From positions 36,418,106 to 36,482,105 of the forward strand of contig NC_092100.1 of assembly GCF_045679555.1 (NCBI RefSeq): a stretch of 64,000 nucleotides of DNA. Direction: 5' to 3'. The position numbers and the translations under genes were made by a program. Shown here piece after piece: positions 47,930-60,656 of the stretch. The stretch is from Salvelinus alpinus. Lineage: Eukaryota > Chordata > Actinopteri > Salmoniformes > Salmonidae. A model generated the notes under the pieces. It was not told the origin of the DNA. It saw only the letters and a program-made list of their open reading frames with translations, and searched no databases. Position 1 is the stretch's first letter; each line of letters opens with the position of its first letter.

Positions 47930-48993
47930 CGCACACACACTGATAAACGGTCTGCAACCCGAAAAAGTGATAGAAAGGGAGAAAGAATCAGTGGGTTCCA
48001 GCACATACACACATCTCTGACTCTCCTAATCTTCAAGATTAGGAAACTGTGCTGCGTAGCAAGGTGGCTAGCTAGCTGCCAATGACTGTCAAATATGTCT
48101 GACCATATTAGCTAGTAGGATGTTGTTAGCTAGATAGCTAATTAGACTGCGTATATAGCTAGCCAGGCTGATTATTGCAATCTTGCTATGGCACAGCTAC
48201 GACAAGCACCTACCTTGTCATTTAGCTCCAGGGCGTCAGTGTCAGTCTGCTAAAGTAGCTAGTTGAGCAGTTTGTTTATATTCCAAGCCAGTCAACTGGA
48301 GCTGCACGCCCCATCAACCAAATCTGTCAGTAATCTGGCGAGTGTTTCTTTGACAGCTCACAAGAGGCTGCCGGACCCTTCCACCCGTGTATAGTACAAT
48401 CAATCCCAGCGCCAGTAAATTAATTGTCGCTTTTACCCTCAAGATTGCAGCAAGACAGACAAGGATGCTGTCATATTTTTTTTATCAAAATGGCGGACAC
48501 TGTTACGGGAACGCGCAAAAGTAAAAGGTAGCTACGGGCACTTGTGATTTATCGTTGTGGTAAAGAGTAGAGATTGTGCTGACTATTACAATTCACAAAA
48601 ATATGGGTGGCACCATTAAACCATAGCTTTCACACTGCTATATGTATGCCCCCGCCCTAACGGATTATTGTTAATAGGAGATTAGTAAAAATGATAACTG
48701 GGTCACACAGTCAGGAGGATACTTCCAAAATTGACAAGCAGACGTTATCCAAAGCTGTAACTGTTAGCCTAGAGATAATGTTATACAGATACATATGTAT
48801 GTTTGTAGCTAACGGTACGTCATGACTCTCATCATCTCTGCTATCTCTCTGGAGCATATCAGCTGACTGACAGCGCGCTGACCCAAATTGACGCATTGCG
48901 TATGACGTTTCCACCCGGCTTGTCTTCTCTGGTTTCCTTTCAACCGCAATTCCGCAGGTCTTTCTCTGTGTGTAGCCCTAGATAGATAGCATT
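47930..48993. promoter_or_regulatory. Probable shared promoter region of PPP6R2 (-) and DNAJA2 (+)
   Basis: The two start codons diverge (47462 and 48994). On the minus strand a strong donor CAAG|GTAGGT at 48214/48213 would end a noncoding PPP6R2 first exon and join the acceptor CTTGCAG at 47471, eight bases before the ATG. AAAATGGCGGAC at 48487 matches the YY1/housekeeping element. No TATA box is evident for either gene. Transcription starts are not visible in sequence alone. Confidence 0.55.
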
Positions 48994-51900
48994 ATGGCCA
49001 ACGTTGTGGATACCAAGCTATACGACATCCTCGGAGTTTCACCCTCCGCTTCCGAAAACGAGCTAAAGAAGGTACGCGACAGGTGTTATTATTGTTAAAA
49101 AAGAACACCACCACAGTGCCTACACAGACATTTTGGTGATTAATTAGACAGCAAAACTGGGTTGGTGTGGCCTTGCCAACACTGTTCAGATGCTAAGCTA
49201 ACTAGCCTTGCGAGTTAGACAGCGGATATTTCTGGAGAAAATAATTGATATAATGAAAAGCTAGCAATGTCTTTCTCTGATTGACAACTCGATCTAATGT
49301 AGCTAGACAGTTAGTTAGCTGTTAGGAAGTTGGTTAGATGTATTTTATACATGGGAAACTAACGTTAGGCCTTCCTTAATGCATAGAAAGTAACATTCGT
49401 TATCCCAGACAGAGTCAGATCGTTGCTAGACGATGCGCTGCAGATTGCTGCTCGAAGTTAGCTGCAGTGGCTAGCTGGCTTAACGTTAGCGTGAGGAAAC
49501 AAATCTGTCAGCGTAGAACCATAGAGGTACTAGTTAGGCTATGTGTTAGCTAGCCGGTTAGTACATACGATCAGAATTTCTGGTTAGACTATTAGCTAGC
49601 TGGAAGATTTTCAGATTCACAAAGTGTTGGTCTTGCGGCAGCAGCAGTGTAAAGCTACGCAGTTAGAAACATTTTGGCCCTATAACAGCCCAGAGACAGT
49701 TAACATTTAACATTTAAGTCATTTAGCAGACGCTCTTATCCAGAGCGACTTACAAATTGGTGCATTCACCTTATGATATCCAGTGGAACAACCACTTTAC
49801 AATAGTGCATCTAACTCTTTTAAGGGGGGGGGGGCTTTAGAAGGATTACTTTATCCTATCCTAGGTATTCCTTAAAGAGGTGGGGGGGGTTAGAAGGATT
49901 ACTTTATCCTATCCTAGGTATTCCTTAAAGAGGTGGGGTTTCAGGTGTCTCCGGAAGGTGGTGATTGACTCCGCTGACCTGGCGTCGTGAGGGAGTTTGT
50001 TCCACCATTGGGGTGCCAGAGCAGCGAACAGTTTTGACTGGGCTGAGCGGGAACTGTACTTCCTCAGAGGTAACAGTAACTGAAGTAGTTGTTTCTTTTG
50101 TGTGCAGGCATACCGCAAGTTGGCCAAAGAGTACCACCCTGATAAGAACCCAGATGCCGGGGACAAGGTAAGAGAGAGGTGGTTATACACACAACATGTG
50201 ACACAGCACACAACGAATCATAACACGCTAATCACGCCACATCACGATCACCAGCCATGGTAGTACCATTACACAGGCCTATCTATATTGAGCAGTAACT
50301 AAGATGGGTATTAATTGACTTTGGTATTAGTCAAATGGCCTCCTCTCTAGAGCAGGAGTGCACCTGGCTAGTCTGTAGAGGCTCCTTCTCTCTCTTGGTC
50401 TCATCTGCTTCATATACAGCACTGACTTGAGATAACTGGCAGGTGAAAGCTAATTCCCAACCAGCATGTTCTGCATCTCTCAACTGACCTGTGTAACATC
50501 AGTGCAGATGAAGGAGGAGAGGAAAGTAAACCACGTTAGATTATTGCATTGGGAGAGGAGTATCTGTGAGACAACTGCATGTGGGGATTGTTCATGCAGA
50601 TTTAAAGTAAACAGTGGGAAAATGTCACCTGAGGTTGTAGAATGTCTGTGGGAGGTAGTTATGATAAAGAATGGCAGGTCCCTAATAGTTCACCCCTTTT
50701 CTCCCAGTTTAAGGAGATCAGTTTTGCTTATGAGGTGCTGACCAATCCAGAGAAGAAGGAGCTGTATGATCGCTATGGAGAGCAGGGGCTGCGGGAGGGA
50801 GGTGGTGGAGGGGCTGGCATGGACGACATCTTCTCCCACATCTTTGGAGGGGGGCTGTTTGGCTTTATGGGGGGGCAGGGACGTGGAGGGGGAGGACGCA
50901 ACGGGGGACGCAGGAGAGGAGAGGACATGGTGCACCCCCTCAAGTGAGTGACAGTTACTCTCCCTTCACTTCTCTAGTCTTCCATCCAGACATTGTTGGT
51001 TATGCCTTACCTAACCCTGCCTACCTTTCTAACACAGAGTATCACTGGAAGACCTCTACAATGGTAAAACAACCAAACTACAGCTCAGCAAGAATGTCCT
51101 GTGTGCTTCCTGCAATGGGTGAGTTTACACACTTTTAAAGAATGTATTTAATGTGAAAATCAATGTTAGTAGTTGCTGAGCTACTCCACTTTTTGAAATA
51201 AATCACATCTTTAACATGAGCTATATTGTTTAATGTGATACTTTACTCTCCTCACTTTGGTCTGTCTCCAGTGCGGGGGGTAAGGCGGGGGCGGTGCAGA
51301 AGTGCGTGGCCTGCAGAGGGAGAGGCATGAGGATCATGATCAGACAGCTGGCTCCTGGCATGGTCCAACAGATGCAGTCAGTCTGCACAGACTGCAACGG
51401 AGAGGGTAGGAAAACACACACACATTCACATAGTCTGCAATTTTATGAATACACTTTTGAAACACATTTTTTTATAGGAAACTAATCCTTTTGATGTTTT
51501 TGTATAGGGGAGGTGATCAGTGAGAAGGACCGTTGTAAGAAGTGTGAGGGTCGTAAGGTGAACAAGGAGACCAAGCTGTTGGAGGTCCATGTTGATAAAG
51601 GCATGAAACACGGCCAGAAGATCAGCTTCACAGGAGAGGCTGACCAGGCCCCAGGCACTGAGCCTGGAGACATACTACTGGTCCTACAGGAGAAGGAGCA
51701 TGAGGTAATATACACACTCTCACACACACATTGTAGCAGAGAGTACTTGAAGACTTAAACAAACTACTGGAAACCTCTTCAAGTGATGTGTTCGGAAATT
51801 CCTTCGATTCCTCCATGAAGATGGCCCTCAATTCACACCTTCTGAGTTTGAGACATTCCTGAAACTCTCGCCCACTTGTCATTCAGAGCAGTTCAAAGTG

Positions 51901-54900
51901 CTGAGAAAGTGTTAAGTGTGTGTGTGTGTGTTCTGCAGGGGTTCCGTCGTGACGGCCATGACCTTCACATGACGCAGCGTATCGGCCTGGTGGAGGCTCT
52001 GTGTGGCTTCCAACTAGCAGTCACACACCTTGACGGACGCCAGCTCGCTGTCAAATATCCCCCCGGCAAGGTTATAGAGCCAGGTAAAACACACACATCA
52101 CCTCAAGTATATATCTATTTGGTCCGACCTGTATCATTAAATTGATGATTGTTTGTGTCAGGTTGTATACGGGTGGTGAAGGGAGAGGGGATGCCTCAGT
52201 ACAGGAACCCATTTGAGAAGGGAGATCTGTTCATCAAGTTTGACATCCAGTTCCCTGAAAACAACTGGATCAGTCCTGAGAAACTCTCTGTAAGTACCTC
52301 TAAGAACCAACTGGCCTGCCTAAGGTGTCCAACCATTTAGTTCACAGTCCAGGACATCACACATTGTCTCAACCATCACTTTGTCTACATGATCGTACTG
52401 AGCAGGGTTTCCGTTAGGAAAATGTAGCGCCGCCGGACATTTGACTGGCAGAATTTTAATATATCGTACATTTGAGAAATTTACCAGTCCCATATGCATT
52501 GGGTGCATAACCTAATTAGGCCGTCCACCCACAGTGCTCAGAATGACAGAAATCACATTTAGATTATGGTAATTCATTTTAACAGAACAAGTCGAGGATG
52601 CAACTATGTGCATCCTTCTTACCGAATTCCGATGCACAATAAGATGAGTAATGAACAGCAAAATCACTAGTCTATGTCAATCTACTATCCCCCATAGTAG
52701 AACAGTTTACTTTTTCTATTGGTCAGCTTGTCATTCTGTGCGAGAAAGAAATGGCCTATCCCAAACAGACTCTGGGACAGTTGTGGGGCGATAGATCCCA
52801 AATTCATACAACCAGTAGGCCTAGGCTAAAAATAAATTTGGGGAGTAGAACATGAGTGAAATAGGTTTCAATGTTATATGGAAGTCTTTATGAAATAATT
52901 ACCTTATCTAGCTACATATTGAACCTCCATCCTCTCAGGCCAGGGGCACAACAATGTATGAATTAATGGTTGGATCAGAATAGCCGTTATAATCATTGGC
53001 CAGTACATAGAATTAAGCAAAACCACAAGTCCAAATCACTATCTCCATCCAAGGCTAATTTAGGAAAGGCCCAATTTTAGCTAGCTAGCCAGCTACCGGA
53101 GGATAACAACACAAGGAGATGCAGCAATTCAAGTTTTTCTGTCAATGATGTGTGTTTTCAATGGGATTTGATAGGAGTGACGCCATAATTCAAGCTAGCT
53201 TCCCCTGACACTTTTTTTTGGGTGCTCCTCGACCATTCACAATTGAGCTTGCTCAGTTTAGCTCAACGCTGATTGGCAAGTTTTTGTATACTTTTTTTTA
53301 AATCAAGGGAGGCCAGATGCTTGCTGACTTCCTTGCCTTCAATGCTACAGTTGTCATGTATTCATTATCTTTGGTTACATTTTTGTAGTTTGCATGTTTC
53401 ATTAATGATTAACATGGTTAAATAGTTGTAAATCTCTGCTTGATTTAGCTTTTGGTATATTTGGCATTTTATACATATTCTGTATTTCCAAGAAAGAAAT
53501 AATTAATTAACACACTACTGTAGATAAATGGATACTACTTGTTATAAAACAGAAATTGCTCTCCGTAAATAAATAGTGAGACATTCTCAGTCTGAAGCCA
53601 TTAGGCTATGGCTTTCATAGCCCTATAATAATGATACAAGTTATATCCCCTTAAAAAGGGTTTATTTTCAACCTCTGGGATATAACATGTTGGGCAAAGT
53701 GGTATAGGAGAGTTTGACCCCTAACTTGAGTTCATTCTTCGCCAATGAGAATCAAGAAGAGCCAATGTCCTTCATGACTGTGAAAGGCCTCGATTCTAGG
53801 ACGTAGAAAATCCTACATCCATCTCATTAGATCAGAACAGGATGGATCAACAGTGATTCATATTACTGGTCTGCATCCTAAAAAAAGGATAGTTGTGTTT
53901 TGCTGCATAACAAGCTTACATTATTTGTCTGCCCATAAAATCAAATCAAATCAAATTTATTAGTCACATACACATGGTTAGCAGATGTTAATGCGAGTGT
54001 AGCGAAATGCTTGTGCTTCTAGTTCCGACAATGCAGTAATAACAACAAGTAATCTAACCTAACAATTCCGCAACTACTACCTTATACACGCAAGTGTAAA
54101 GGGATAAAGAATATGTACATAAAGATATATGAATGAGTGATGGTACAGACGGCATAGGCAAGGTGCAGTAGATGGTATAGAGTACGGTATATACCTATGA
54201 GATGAGTACTGTAGGGTATGTAAACATAAAGTGGCATAGTTTAAAGTGGCTAGTGGTCCATGTATTACATAAGATGGCAAGATGCAGTAGATGATATAGA
54301 GTACAGTATATACATATACATAAGAGATGTGTAATGTAGGGTATGTAAACATTATATTAGGTGGCATTGTTTAAAGTGGCTGGTGGTACATTTTTACATA
54401 ATTTCCATCAATTCCCATTTTTAAGGTGGCTGGAGCTGAGTCAGTTTGTTGGCAGCGGCCGCTAAATGTTAGTGGTGGCTGTTTAACAGTCTGATGGCCT
54501 TGAGATAGAAGCTGTTTTTCAGTCTCTCGGGTGGTATGATGTGGATCATCGTCAGGTTATTAGATATATAAGTTTTAGTAACAAAAGATCACCATGGTTA
54601 TAATTACACTTTAAACAGGTAGTTTGTAAATGTGTAGAATGTGTTTGTTTTGGGTCCACACTGATAAGTTAACTTATGCAAATTTGACCGTCACAGAGGA
54701 TTTTCTTCTGAATAACTGGTCAGAGCATAGCACTTTCCATTCAGCTTCAGGCAACTTGGATGTAAGGCTTGATCACACCTGTAGTGACTACTTCTATTTG
54801 TCACTCCCATTGTTGCTTATCCATTGTTCACTAGATATATCAATGTAATTACACCCAACACAATGTTGAAAAACCAAATGCTTCCCACCTCTAGATCACA

Positions 54901-57336
54901 TAACTAGATGTGAGCTGGAGGTGATCCCAACGCTGCCACCAATATAGCGGAATAAAGTGAAAGCTGCAATAGGGACTCTAACCAGGGCTCATACGTGGAA
55001 AAGTGAACTCTAATGGCCATTGCCATGAAAGTCTAGCCAACAATGCTGGCATATGCCTTGTTACAATAGCCTAAGTATAAATTTAAACCAAACAGATTTG
55101 TTTTACAGGTCTTCTTTCCCAACATTTATATATTCATCAAATCTGACAAATACAGCTTTTTACTCCAACTCCGACACAGCACCAGTATCCCAAAGTATTA
55201 AGTGAAAACATGCATAGAAAACAGCATTGGCATTAACGTAAGGCTGCTTTATAAGTATTTCAATGACAACCTGGTTGATTAACAATATTGGGTTGTTATT
55301 GTCCTCAATATTGAGGAAATTATTGTCCAAAAACAAACAAGTGGCGCTGACCCAATGACAAAGATGGTGAATATACGCACTCACCGGGAGGGAAAATGGC
55401 AGATGTTCTCCGCTAGTGCCAATATGACAGGCTACTGTTCGCTCAATTAAGTTAAGAATTTTGATAACTAAAAGACAGATTGGAAGCTTTTCATTGCCAT
55501 CTCTTTACATCAATAGCCATTTGCTTTCCAAATAGTTCTTCCGCAATTGTATTTTTAAATATTGCGATATGCCAGGGTGGGTCTCTGCTTTTCACTGAGT
55601 CGCAATGCCATCATCCTCTATTTGGTATTTGCAGCGTGCGCTGCCCAAATTGCGGGCCCTTCCAAATTCAGGTTATGCGATGAAGCAATCCAGCTTCTTC
55701 GTCTTTTTTTTTTTTAAGCTAATGATCCTCTGTGGCCATATCATGCTATCTGTTGTAGTAGTCTATTTTGTGTTGCCTATTTTGAATGATTTTATTTATT
55801 TATGTATAGGCAGTAGTAAGCTAATTAGGCGATATCATTTTGGCAATTTTAATTCAATTTACCTTAGGGAACGCTTACACGGAACCCAAACCGGCTGCGC
55901 GCGTGCGCCATCGTGCATACATTTATTGTGTCCCCACACACCAAACGAGATCACGACACGCAGGTTAAAATATCAAAACAAACTCTGAACCAATTATATG
56001 AATTTGGGGACAGGTCAAAAAGCATTAAACATTTATGGTAATTTAGCTAGTTAGCTTGCACTTGCTAGCTAATTTGTCCTATTTAGCTAGCTTGCTGTTG
56101 CTAGCTAATTTGCCCTAGGATATAAACATTGAGTTGTTATTTTACCTGAAATGCTCATGGTCCTCTACTCCGACAATTAATCCACATATAAAACGGTCAA
56201 CCGACTCGTTTTTAGTCATCTCTCTTCCTTCCAGGCTTTTTCTTCTATTGACTTGACTTTATATTGGTAACTTTAATAAATTAGGTGCATTACTGCCACT
56301 GACCTCGTTCGTCTTTCAGTCACCCACATGGGTATAACCAATGAGGAGATGGCACGTGGGTACCTGCTTCTATAAACCAATGAGGAGATGGGAGAGGCAG
56401 GACTTGCAGCGCAATCTGCATCAGAAATAGAATGGCTTTCTATTTTAGCCCTTGGCTACACAGATGCTCGTTGGCGCACGCAAGCGGTGTGGGTGTAATA
56501 ATTGAGTAACATAGATTTCAAAATTTATTTTGCAACGCTCGCGGTGTAGTCATCCTGTTAGCTTCCTCTAGCCCTATGGACACGCGGCAAATGCCTTTTA
56601 ACGTGGCATAAACACAACCAGTCATGATGTTTTCATCTGATTGTCAAACAATCACTTAACAAAGGTGATTCAGTCTATAACACAACAAAATGTGGAAAAA
56701 GTTAGCATGTGAGTACTTTCTGAAGGCACTGTATATGCACTGTATATGCACTTGAATGGGAAGTGCACTTCAATTACCAGTTGAGAAATAAAAATAGTAC
56801 CTATTTGTAATGGTGGCTATCAAAACAGTTTTTAACACATGAATTCATTTAGAATTGTTGTGCAATGATTGGGCTTATAAAAGCATGTTTCACTCCAGCA
56901 GCAACAGGAGCTGTAGCAGCAGCTCTTGCACTGTCTGTCCAATTTTCTGCATAAACTTGGCTCTGTATGCTGTGCGTGTGTAAATAATAATCTTGAAACT
57001 AACAAAAATACACCGCCAATTTAATTACACTAAATTATGCAAATTAACCTATATACCGATTACATTTTTGTATCATCCAAAAGACGGCTATTACCGGTTA
57101 ACCTGGTACTGAGATATGCAGAATGTGTGTTTTGCCTGTATTTTTAGGAGTTGGAGGATCTGCTGCCTGGGCGTGCGGAGGTTCCAGTTATCTCATCGGA
57201 GGCGGAAGAGGTTGACCTCCAGGACTGTGAGGTCAGAGGTCAGGGGTCAGCGGGGGCCAGGAGAGAGGCTTACAACGACAGCTCTGATGAGGAGGGTGGA
57301 CCACATGGCCCAGGGGTACAGTGTGCCCACCAGTAG
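48994..57336 (+). CDS. dnaja2: DNAJA2 (Hsp40 co-chaperone, type I), nine coding exons, 415 aa
   Basis: Exons are 48994-49071, 50108-50167, 50708-50943, 51038-51118, 51272-51405, 51508-51704, 51939-52083, 52162-52289 and 57148-57336 (TAG). The lengths total 1,248 nt, all phases match, and the human protein is 412 aa. It stimulates the ATPase of cytosolic Hsp70. Domains: J domain with HPD at residues 36-38 ([12 protein letters not shown]), Gly-rich linker ([17 protein letters not shown]), four zinc-binding CxxCxGxG motifs ([32 protein letters not shown]), substrate-binding C-terminal domains ([19 protein letters not shown]), and a C-terminal CAHQ box for farnesylation. Ending in YNDSSDEE and GVQCAHQ identifies DNAJA2 rather than DNAJA1 or A4. 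Intron 8 (52290-57147) is repeat-filled. Confidence 0.97.
49697..50095 (-). mobile_element. LINE 3' end (L2-like) in DNAJA2 intron 1
   Basis: On the minus strand [42 protein letters not shown] is the C-terminal tail seen after the reverse transcriptase of L2/CR1-type LINEs. At 49720 the motif TTAGCAGACGCTCTTATCCA, shared by many fish LINE/SINE tails, marks the 3' end. A 52-bp segment (AGAAGGATTACTTTATCCTA...) is tandemly duplicated at 49838 and 49890. The insert ends about 13 bp before DNAJA2 exon 2. Confidence 0.8.
52290..53937. other. DNAJA2 intron 8, left part, no gene seen
   Basis: A stretch near 52760-52800 (CTGGGACAGTTGTGGGGCGA, TAGATCCCAAATTCATA) resembles 45572-45610 in the PPP6R2 intron (GGTCAGTTGTGGGACAATAG), so part is interspersed repeat. 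No coding exon. Confidence 0.45.
53938..54545 (-). mobile_element. Non-LTR retrotransposon 3' end, reverse orientation
   Basis: It begins with a TCAAATCAAATCAAA tail, i.e. a tandem TTTGA 3' tail on the minus strand. At 54477-54530 the minus strand encodes [17 protein letters not shown], a conserved C-terminal LINE motif. The interior holds two copies of a GATGCAGTAGATGATATAGA-like repeat about 130 bp apart. Confidence 0.75.
55884..56562 (-). repeat. Interspersed repeat, copy B of an inverted pair
   Basis: Reverse-complement match to 43562-44246. It lies in DNAJA2 intron 8. Divergence is visible at many positions, so the two are independent insertions of one family rather than a recent duplication. 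Confidence 0.85.
56665..56731. mobile_element. Tc1-like right-end fragment
   Basis: CTATAACACAACAAAATGTG then ACTTTCTGAAGGCACTG, the right terminal repeat of the family at 3673-4737. The rest is absent. Confidence 0.75.
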
Positions 57337-58945
57337 ACTGAATACATACACACCCTTCTCTCGCTGGTCTGTGTGCCCATCTGTTGAGTACTCGGAGGGA
57401 AGGGCACCCCTCCACTGCCCCTCCCCCAGGTCCCATCAGGACCCTCCATCCTCTTCATTCCTCCATCAGCCAATCAGTGTTTGAGTGTGGTCAGCAGGCT
57501 GTGATGGGTGTTTAGTGGCCATTTGACATCTTATGTTTGTAGGCTCTACATCTGTCTGGAAACATTGTCATTTGGGAACCTTGTGTACAAAATGAAAATA
57601 TTGTCTAGTGAAATTATTAATTTATCTTCTAACAGGCTTCAGTGTCGTAGTCTAGTCTTAGTCACACACCAGCGCATGCTGAAAACACATTTAACACAGA
57701 CCTACCATAGCCCCTGGTCTACACGGTGGCCTGCTGTGCCACACAGAAAGCTATTGTATTGCTTCCTGTAAGCTCAAACGTCTCCCATCGCTGAGGCACC
57801 TCGGGACTACCTGGTTCAGATTTCTCTCCACCAATCAAATAGCTTGAATCTTTAGGCTTATTTACCTTTGTCAGAAAAAAACATGTTTCTCTTCTGTGAG
57901 GATTGTGCTTTTGCGCATGCGTGCGTGTGACCACAGAGCTTGTGTCTTGAGTAGCATACTCTAAACTGAGTGTGTGTGTGTGTGATTTAGTAGCTGGGTG
58001 TGTGTGAGCTGCTGTAGAATGTTCTGGCTTCTCTGCTCATAGCGGTGTGTGTTCTGTGTGTATCGCCAGTGTGAGTGGAGACCTCGTTTTATGTTCAATT
58101 AAAGATAAAAACATTTGAATGTGTTGAACTTCTCTCCCACCTTGACCATGTAACATTAAGCCCCTGACCCCTAACCTCTGACCTGTGCATTATACACAAC
58201 TTTCCATGCCAGTACAACTGTCACACATGCCATCTCAACTTCCATTCCCTTAGCTCTGTAAATACCAACCCCAGCCCCTGTGCACGGTCACATCTCAATA
58301 CTCTACAGTTGCCTCCTTCCCTCCTATCCAAATTCCTGTTCTTCATCTGCACTGATGGGACAAGACAGCATGGTCATGGTCAGTTGGCACAAATGTTTTG
58401 GAACACTACCTGGAAAAACAATAATTTCCTGTTTCAACATTTTGCATTAGTGTGCACTATTGAACATGATCCAGGTGAAAGCAGCATGGTGTTACTAGGC
58501 CACACATGGATTTCCTTTCTCATGTCGTTCTGTCAGATCAGTACAGATGGAGTGGATAGGAGGCTACTTTAAACTGTAGAGATGTAGTCATCTGACTGTC
58601 ACTGTATATATACTATATAGGCCACTGGAGGGACACGCTACAGACAGGGGCTTTATTTAGTAAATGATGTTATTATTGTTGATGATGCTCATTTTTTGTT
58701 AGGATGACAATTAAACTGTATAATAAACTGTCACCATCAGCTCTGTTTTTGTGTTCATCCACTTACCATCAGGCTACAGTATAAGCCAATGACAGAAGAA
58801 GCCAGAACTGGCTAATGTGGCTTGTAAACAGGTTGGGTAGTAGTGTAGTGAATGACAGATTGAGGGGGGAACAGCCGGGGCGGGACTTTAACCAGCAATA
58901 CTTATCAGATTTCTAGTGAGACAGATGTGTAGCATAATAGCATAA
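57337..58945. other. DNAJA2 3' untranslated region converging on the next gene
   Basis: Candidate DNAJA2 poly(A) signals are ATTAAA at about 58100 and AATAAA at about 58721. On the minus strand an AATAAA (TTTATT, about 58653) lies past the stop of the opposing gene, so the 3' ends may overlap. No other coding exon. Confidence 0.55.
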
Positions 58946-60549
58946 TTAGCTTGTGCTGGTGGCTAGCCTAAGTGAGTCAGCAGTGTCGTCTGTCTCTGCA
59001 CTGTGGAGTCTCACTGGACCCAGCAGCTCCTTGAAGCCTGCTGTATTCCTGGGAGGAGGGAGAGCAAAAGGGAAAGAGATGGGAATAAAGAACGAGTGAA
59101 AGGTGGAACTTGACACCAGTCTGGTTTGTTACCTGTATCTCTTACATATTGTGTGTGTGTGTGTTACCTGTCTCGTTTGGACTGCATGACATAGGAGCGT
59201 TCTCTCCTCAGCTGCTCCAGTCTCTCTCTGACCACTGTCTTTTGCTGGCTCTTATCCGCCTGACAGAAACACACAGTCCAGAATCACACACCCCCTCCAA
59301 TGCCTGACAATGGGGTATATTACATGTGGTTATGTGTGTGTTTGTCACCTGGGGCAGGTTATGTGTGAGGTGTCGGAGTCTGTCAGTCTGTCTGAGGCCC
59401 ATCAGGTCTTCCTGGGACTTCTTGTTCTGAATGATTGACAGCCGCTCCTGGACCTGACACACAGGAAGTAGTCACATGCCTTAGTGACATATCTCTTTTA
59501 TAATATTTTTTTTCCTTTGTTCTGTGCCTTTCTTTCTAAAACCCACCCTCTGTACATCGCTCTTGCTCTCTCACACACCCTCAGTAGTTGTCCCTGTCTA
59601 TTCCATTCCTTCTTTCTCTCTCCCTTCTCTTGATCACCCCCCCTCCGTCTCACTCTCAGTAGTTGTCTCACCCTCAGTAATTGTCTCTCTCTGTCTCGCT
59701 GTTGTTTCTGCTCCACCTTCCTCTGCAGGTCCACCAAGCTGCGCATCGTTTTCTCTCTCTCCATCATAGAGACCGGCTCCAATGTCCTCTCTCTCTCCAT
59801 CACACTCCCCATTGTTTTCTCTCCCTCCATTGTTCGGTCTCCCTCTAGAGTAGTGTGTGGGGTGTTGAGGGTCTCCTGGGCTGATGTAAGGGGTGCAGGT
59901 CTACTCAGGGCCCAGAGCTCTGTCATGTCCTCCCTCTCCCCTCCCACAGAGCGCGGGTAAGCACTTCCATTGGCTCCCAAAGCAGTGAGGTCATCAGTGT
60001 GTTCCTCATCGACAGGTGGACTTCCGCGCCTTCTCTCAGCGTCCTGCTGGGCTCTGCCCCATGTTGGAGGCTCCTCAGTGTGTGTGTGCTCAGGGGGCAG
60101 AGTGTGTGTGATAGGTGTGTGTGTGGGCACATTAGAAAGTGTTTCTGCCTTCTCTGACTGCTCCATCACCAACTCCTTCTGCAACACACACAGTCATCAC
60201 AGTTATAATCTGAACCTTAGTGAGCCAGATGGAACATTGGCGAGCCAAACAGAATCTTAAGAGTGCCACATGGAATCTGAGAGCCAGACGGAATCTTAGA
60301 GAGACTAACATAGACTACCTGGCCCGTGGTGGGGTGCTGGTCTGTAGGTGGTAAGAGCTGTTCAACCTCAGAGCTGTACTGTGACAGAGACGAGTCCAAC
60401 ACCTTCACCTGGTCTGTGTCTCTGGTTGTGTTGTTGTAGTGTTTGTGTCCAGGTGCGTCATAGTGTGTGTATCCGGGGGTGTTGTGTGTGTCACAGTGCA
60501 CACTCACCTCACCCACTTCCTCTTGTTGCTCTGTTGCAGTAGACATGAC
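58946..60549 (-). CDS. Unidentified charged coiled-coil protein, five coding exons (5' end uncertain)
   Basis: Exons in order are 60319-60549 (ATG at 60544-60546, preceded by a CTGTAG acceptor), 59672-60178, 59349-59453, 59168-59259 and 58946-59048 (TAA). All phases match, giving 344 codons from that ATG. I do not recognise the family. The N-terminal half is acidic and low in complexity (THTPITHTLPPEHTHTEE). The C-terminal 160 residues are Arg/Glu/Gln-rich and predicted to be coiled coil: SLVDLQRKVEQKQQRDRERQ, ERLSIIQNKKSQEDLMGLRQ, VVRERLEQLRRERSYVMQSK, ending NTAGFKELLGPVRLHS. The C-terminal part is the likely conserved region, in the style of centrosomal or cytoskeletal coiled-coil proteins, but that is only an impression. 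Upstream exons may lie beyond 60549. Confidence 0.75.
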
Positions 60550-60656
60550 CTACAGAACCACAACACAAAGAATACACAGTTCAGATCTCTGTGTGACAGT
60601 GTTTCTGATCCTAGATCTGTGTGTGAGACGGACCTGGGCCAAATATAGTTTATATA

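Noticed and set aside
59970-60260. 96-codon plus-strand ORF
   Set aside because: Antisense to the coiled-coil gene exon 59672-60178, whose frame and splice sites are coherent.
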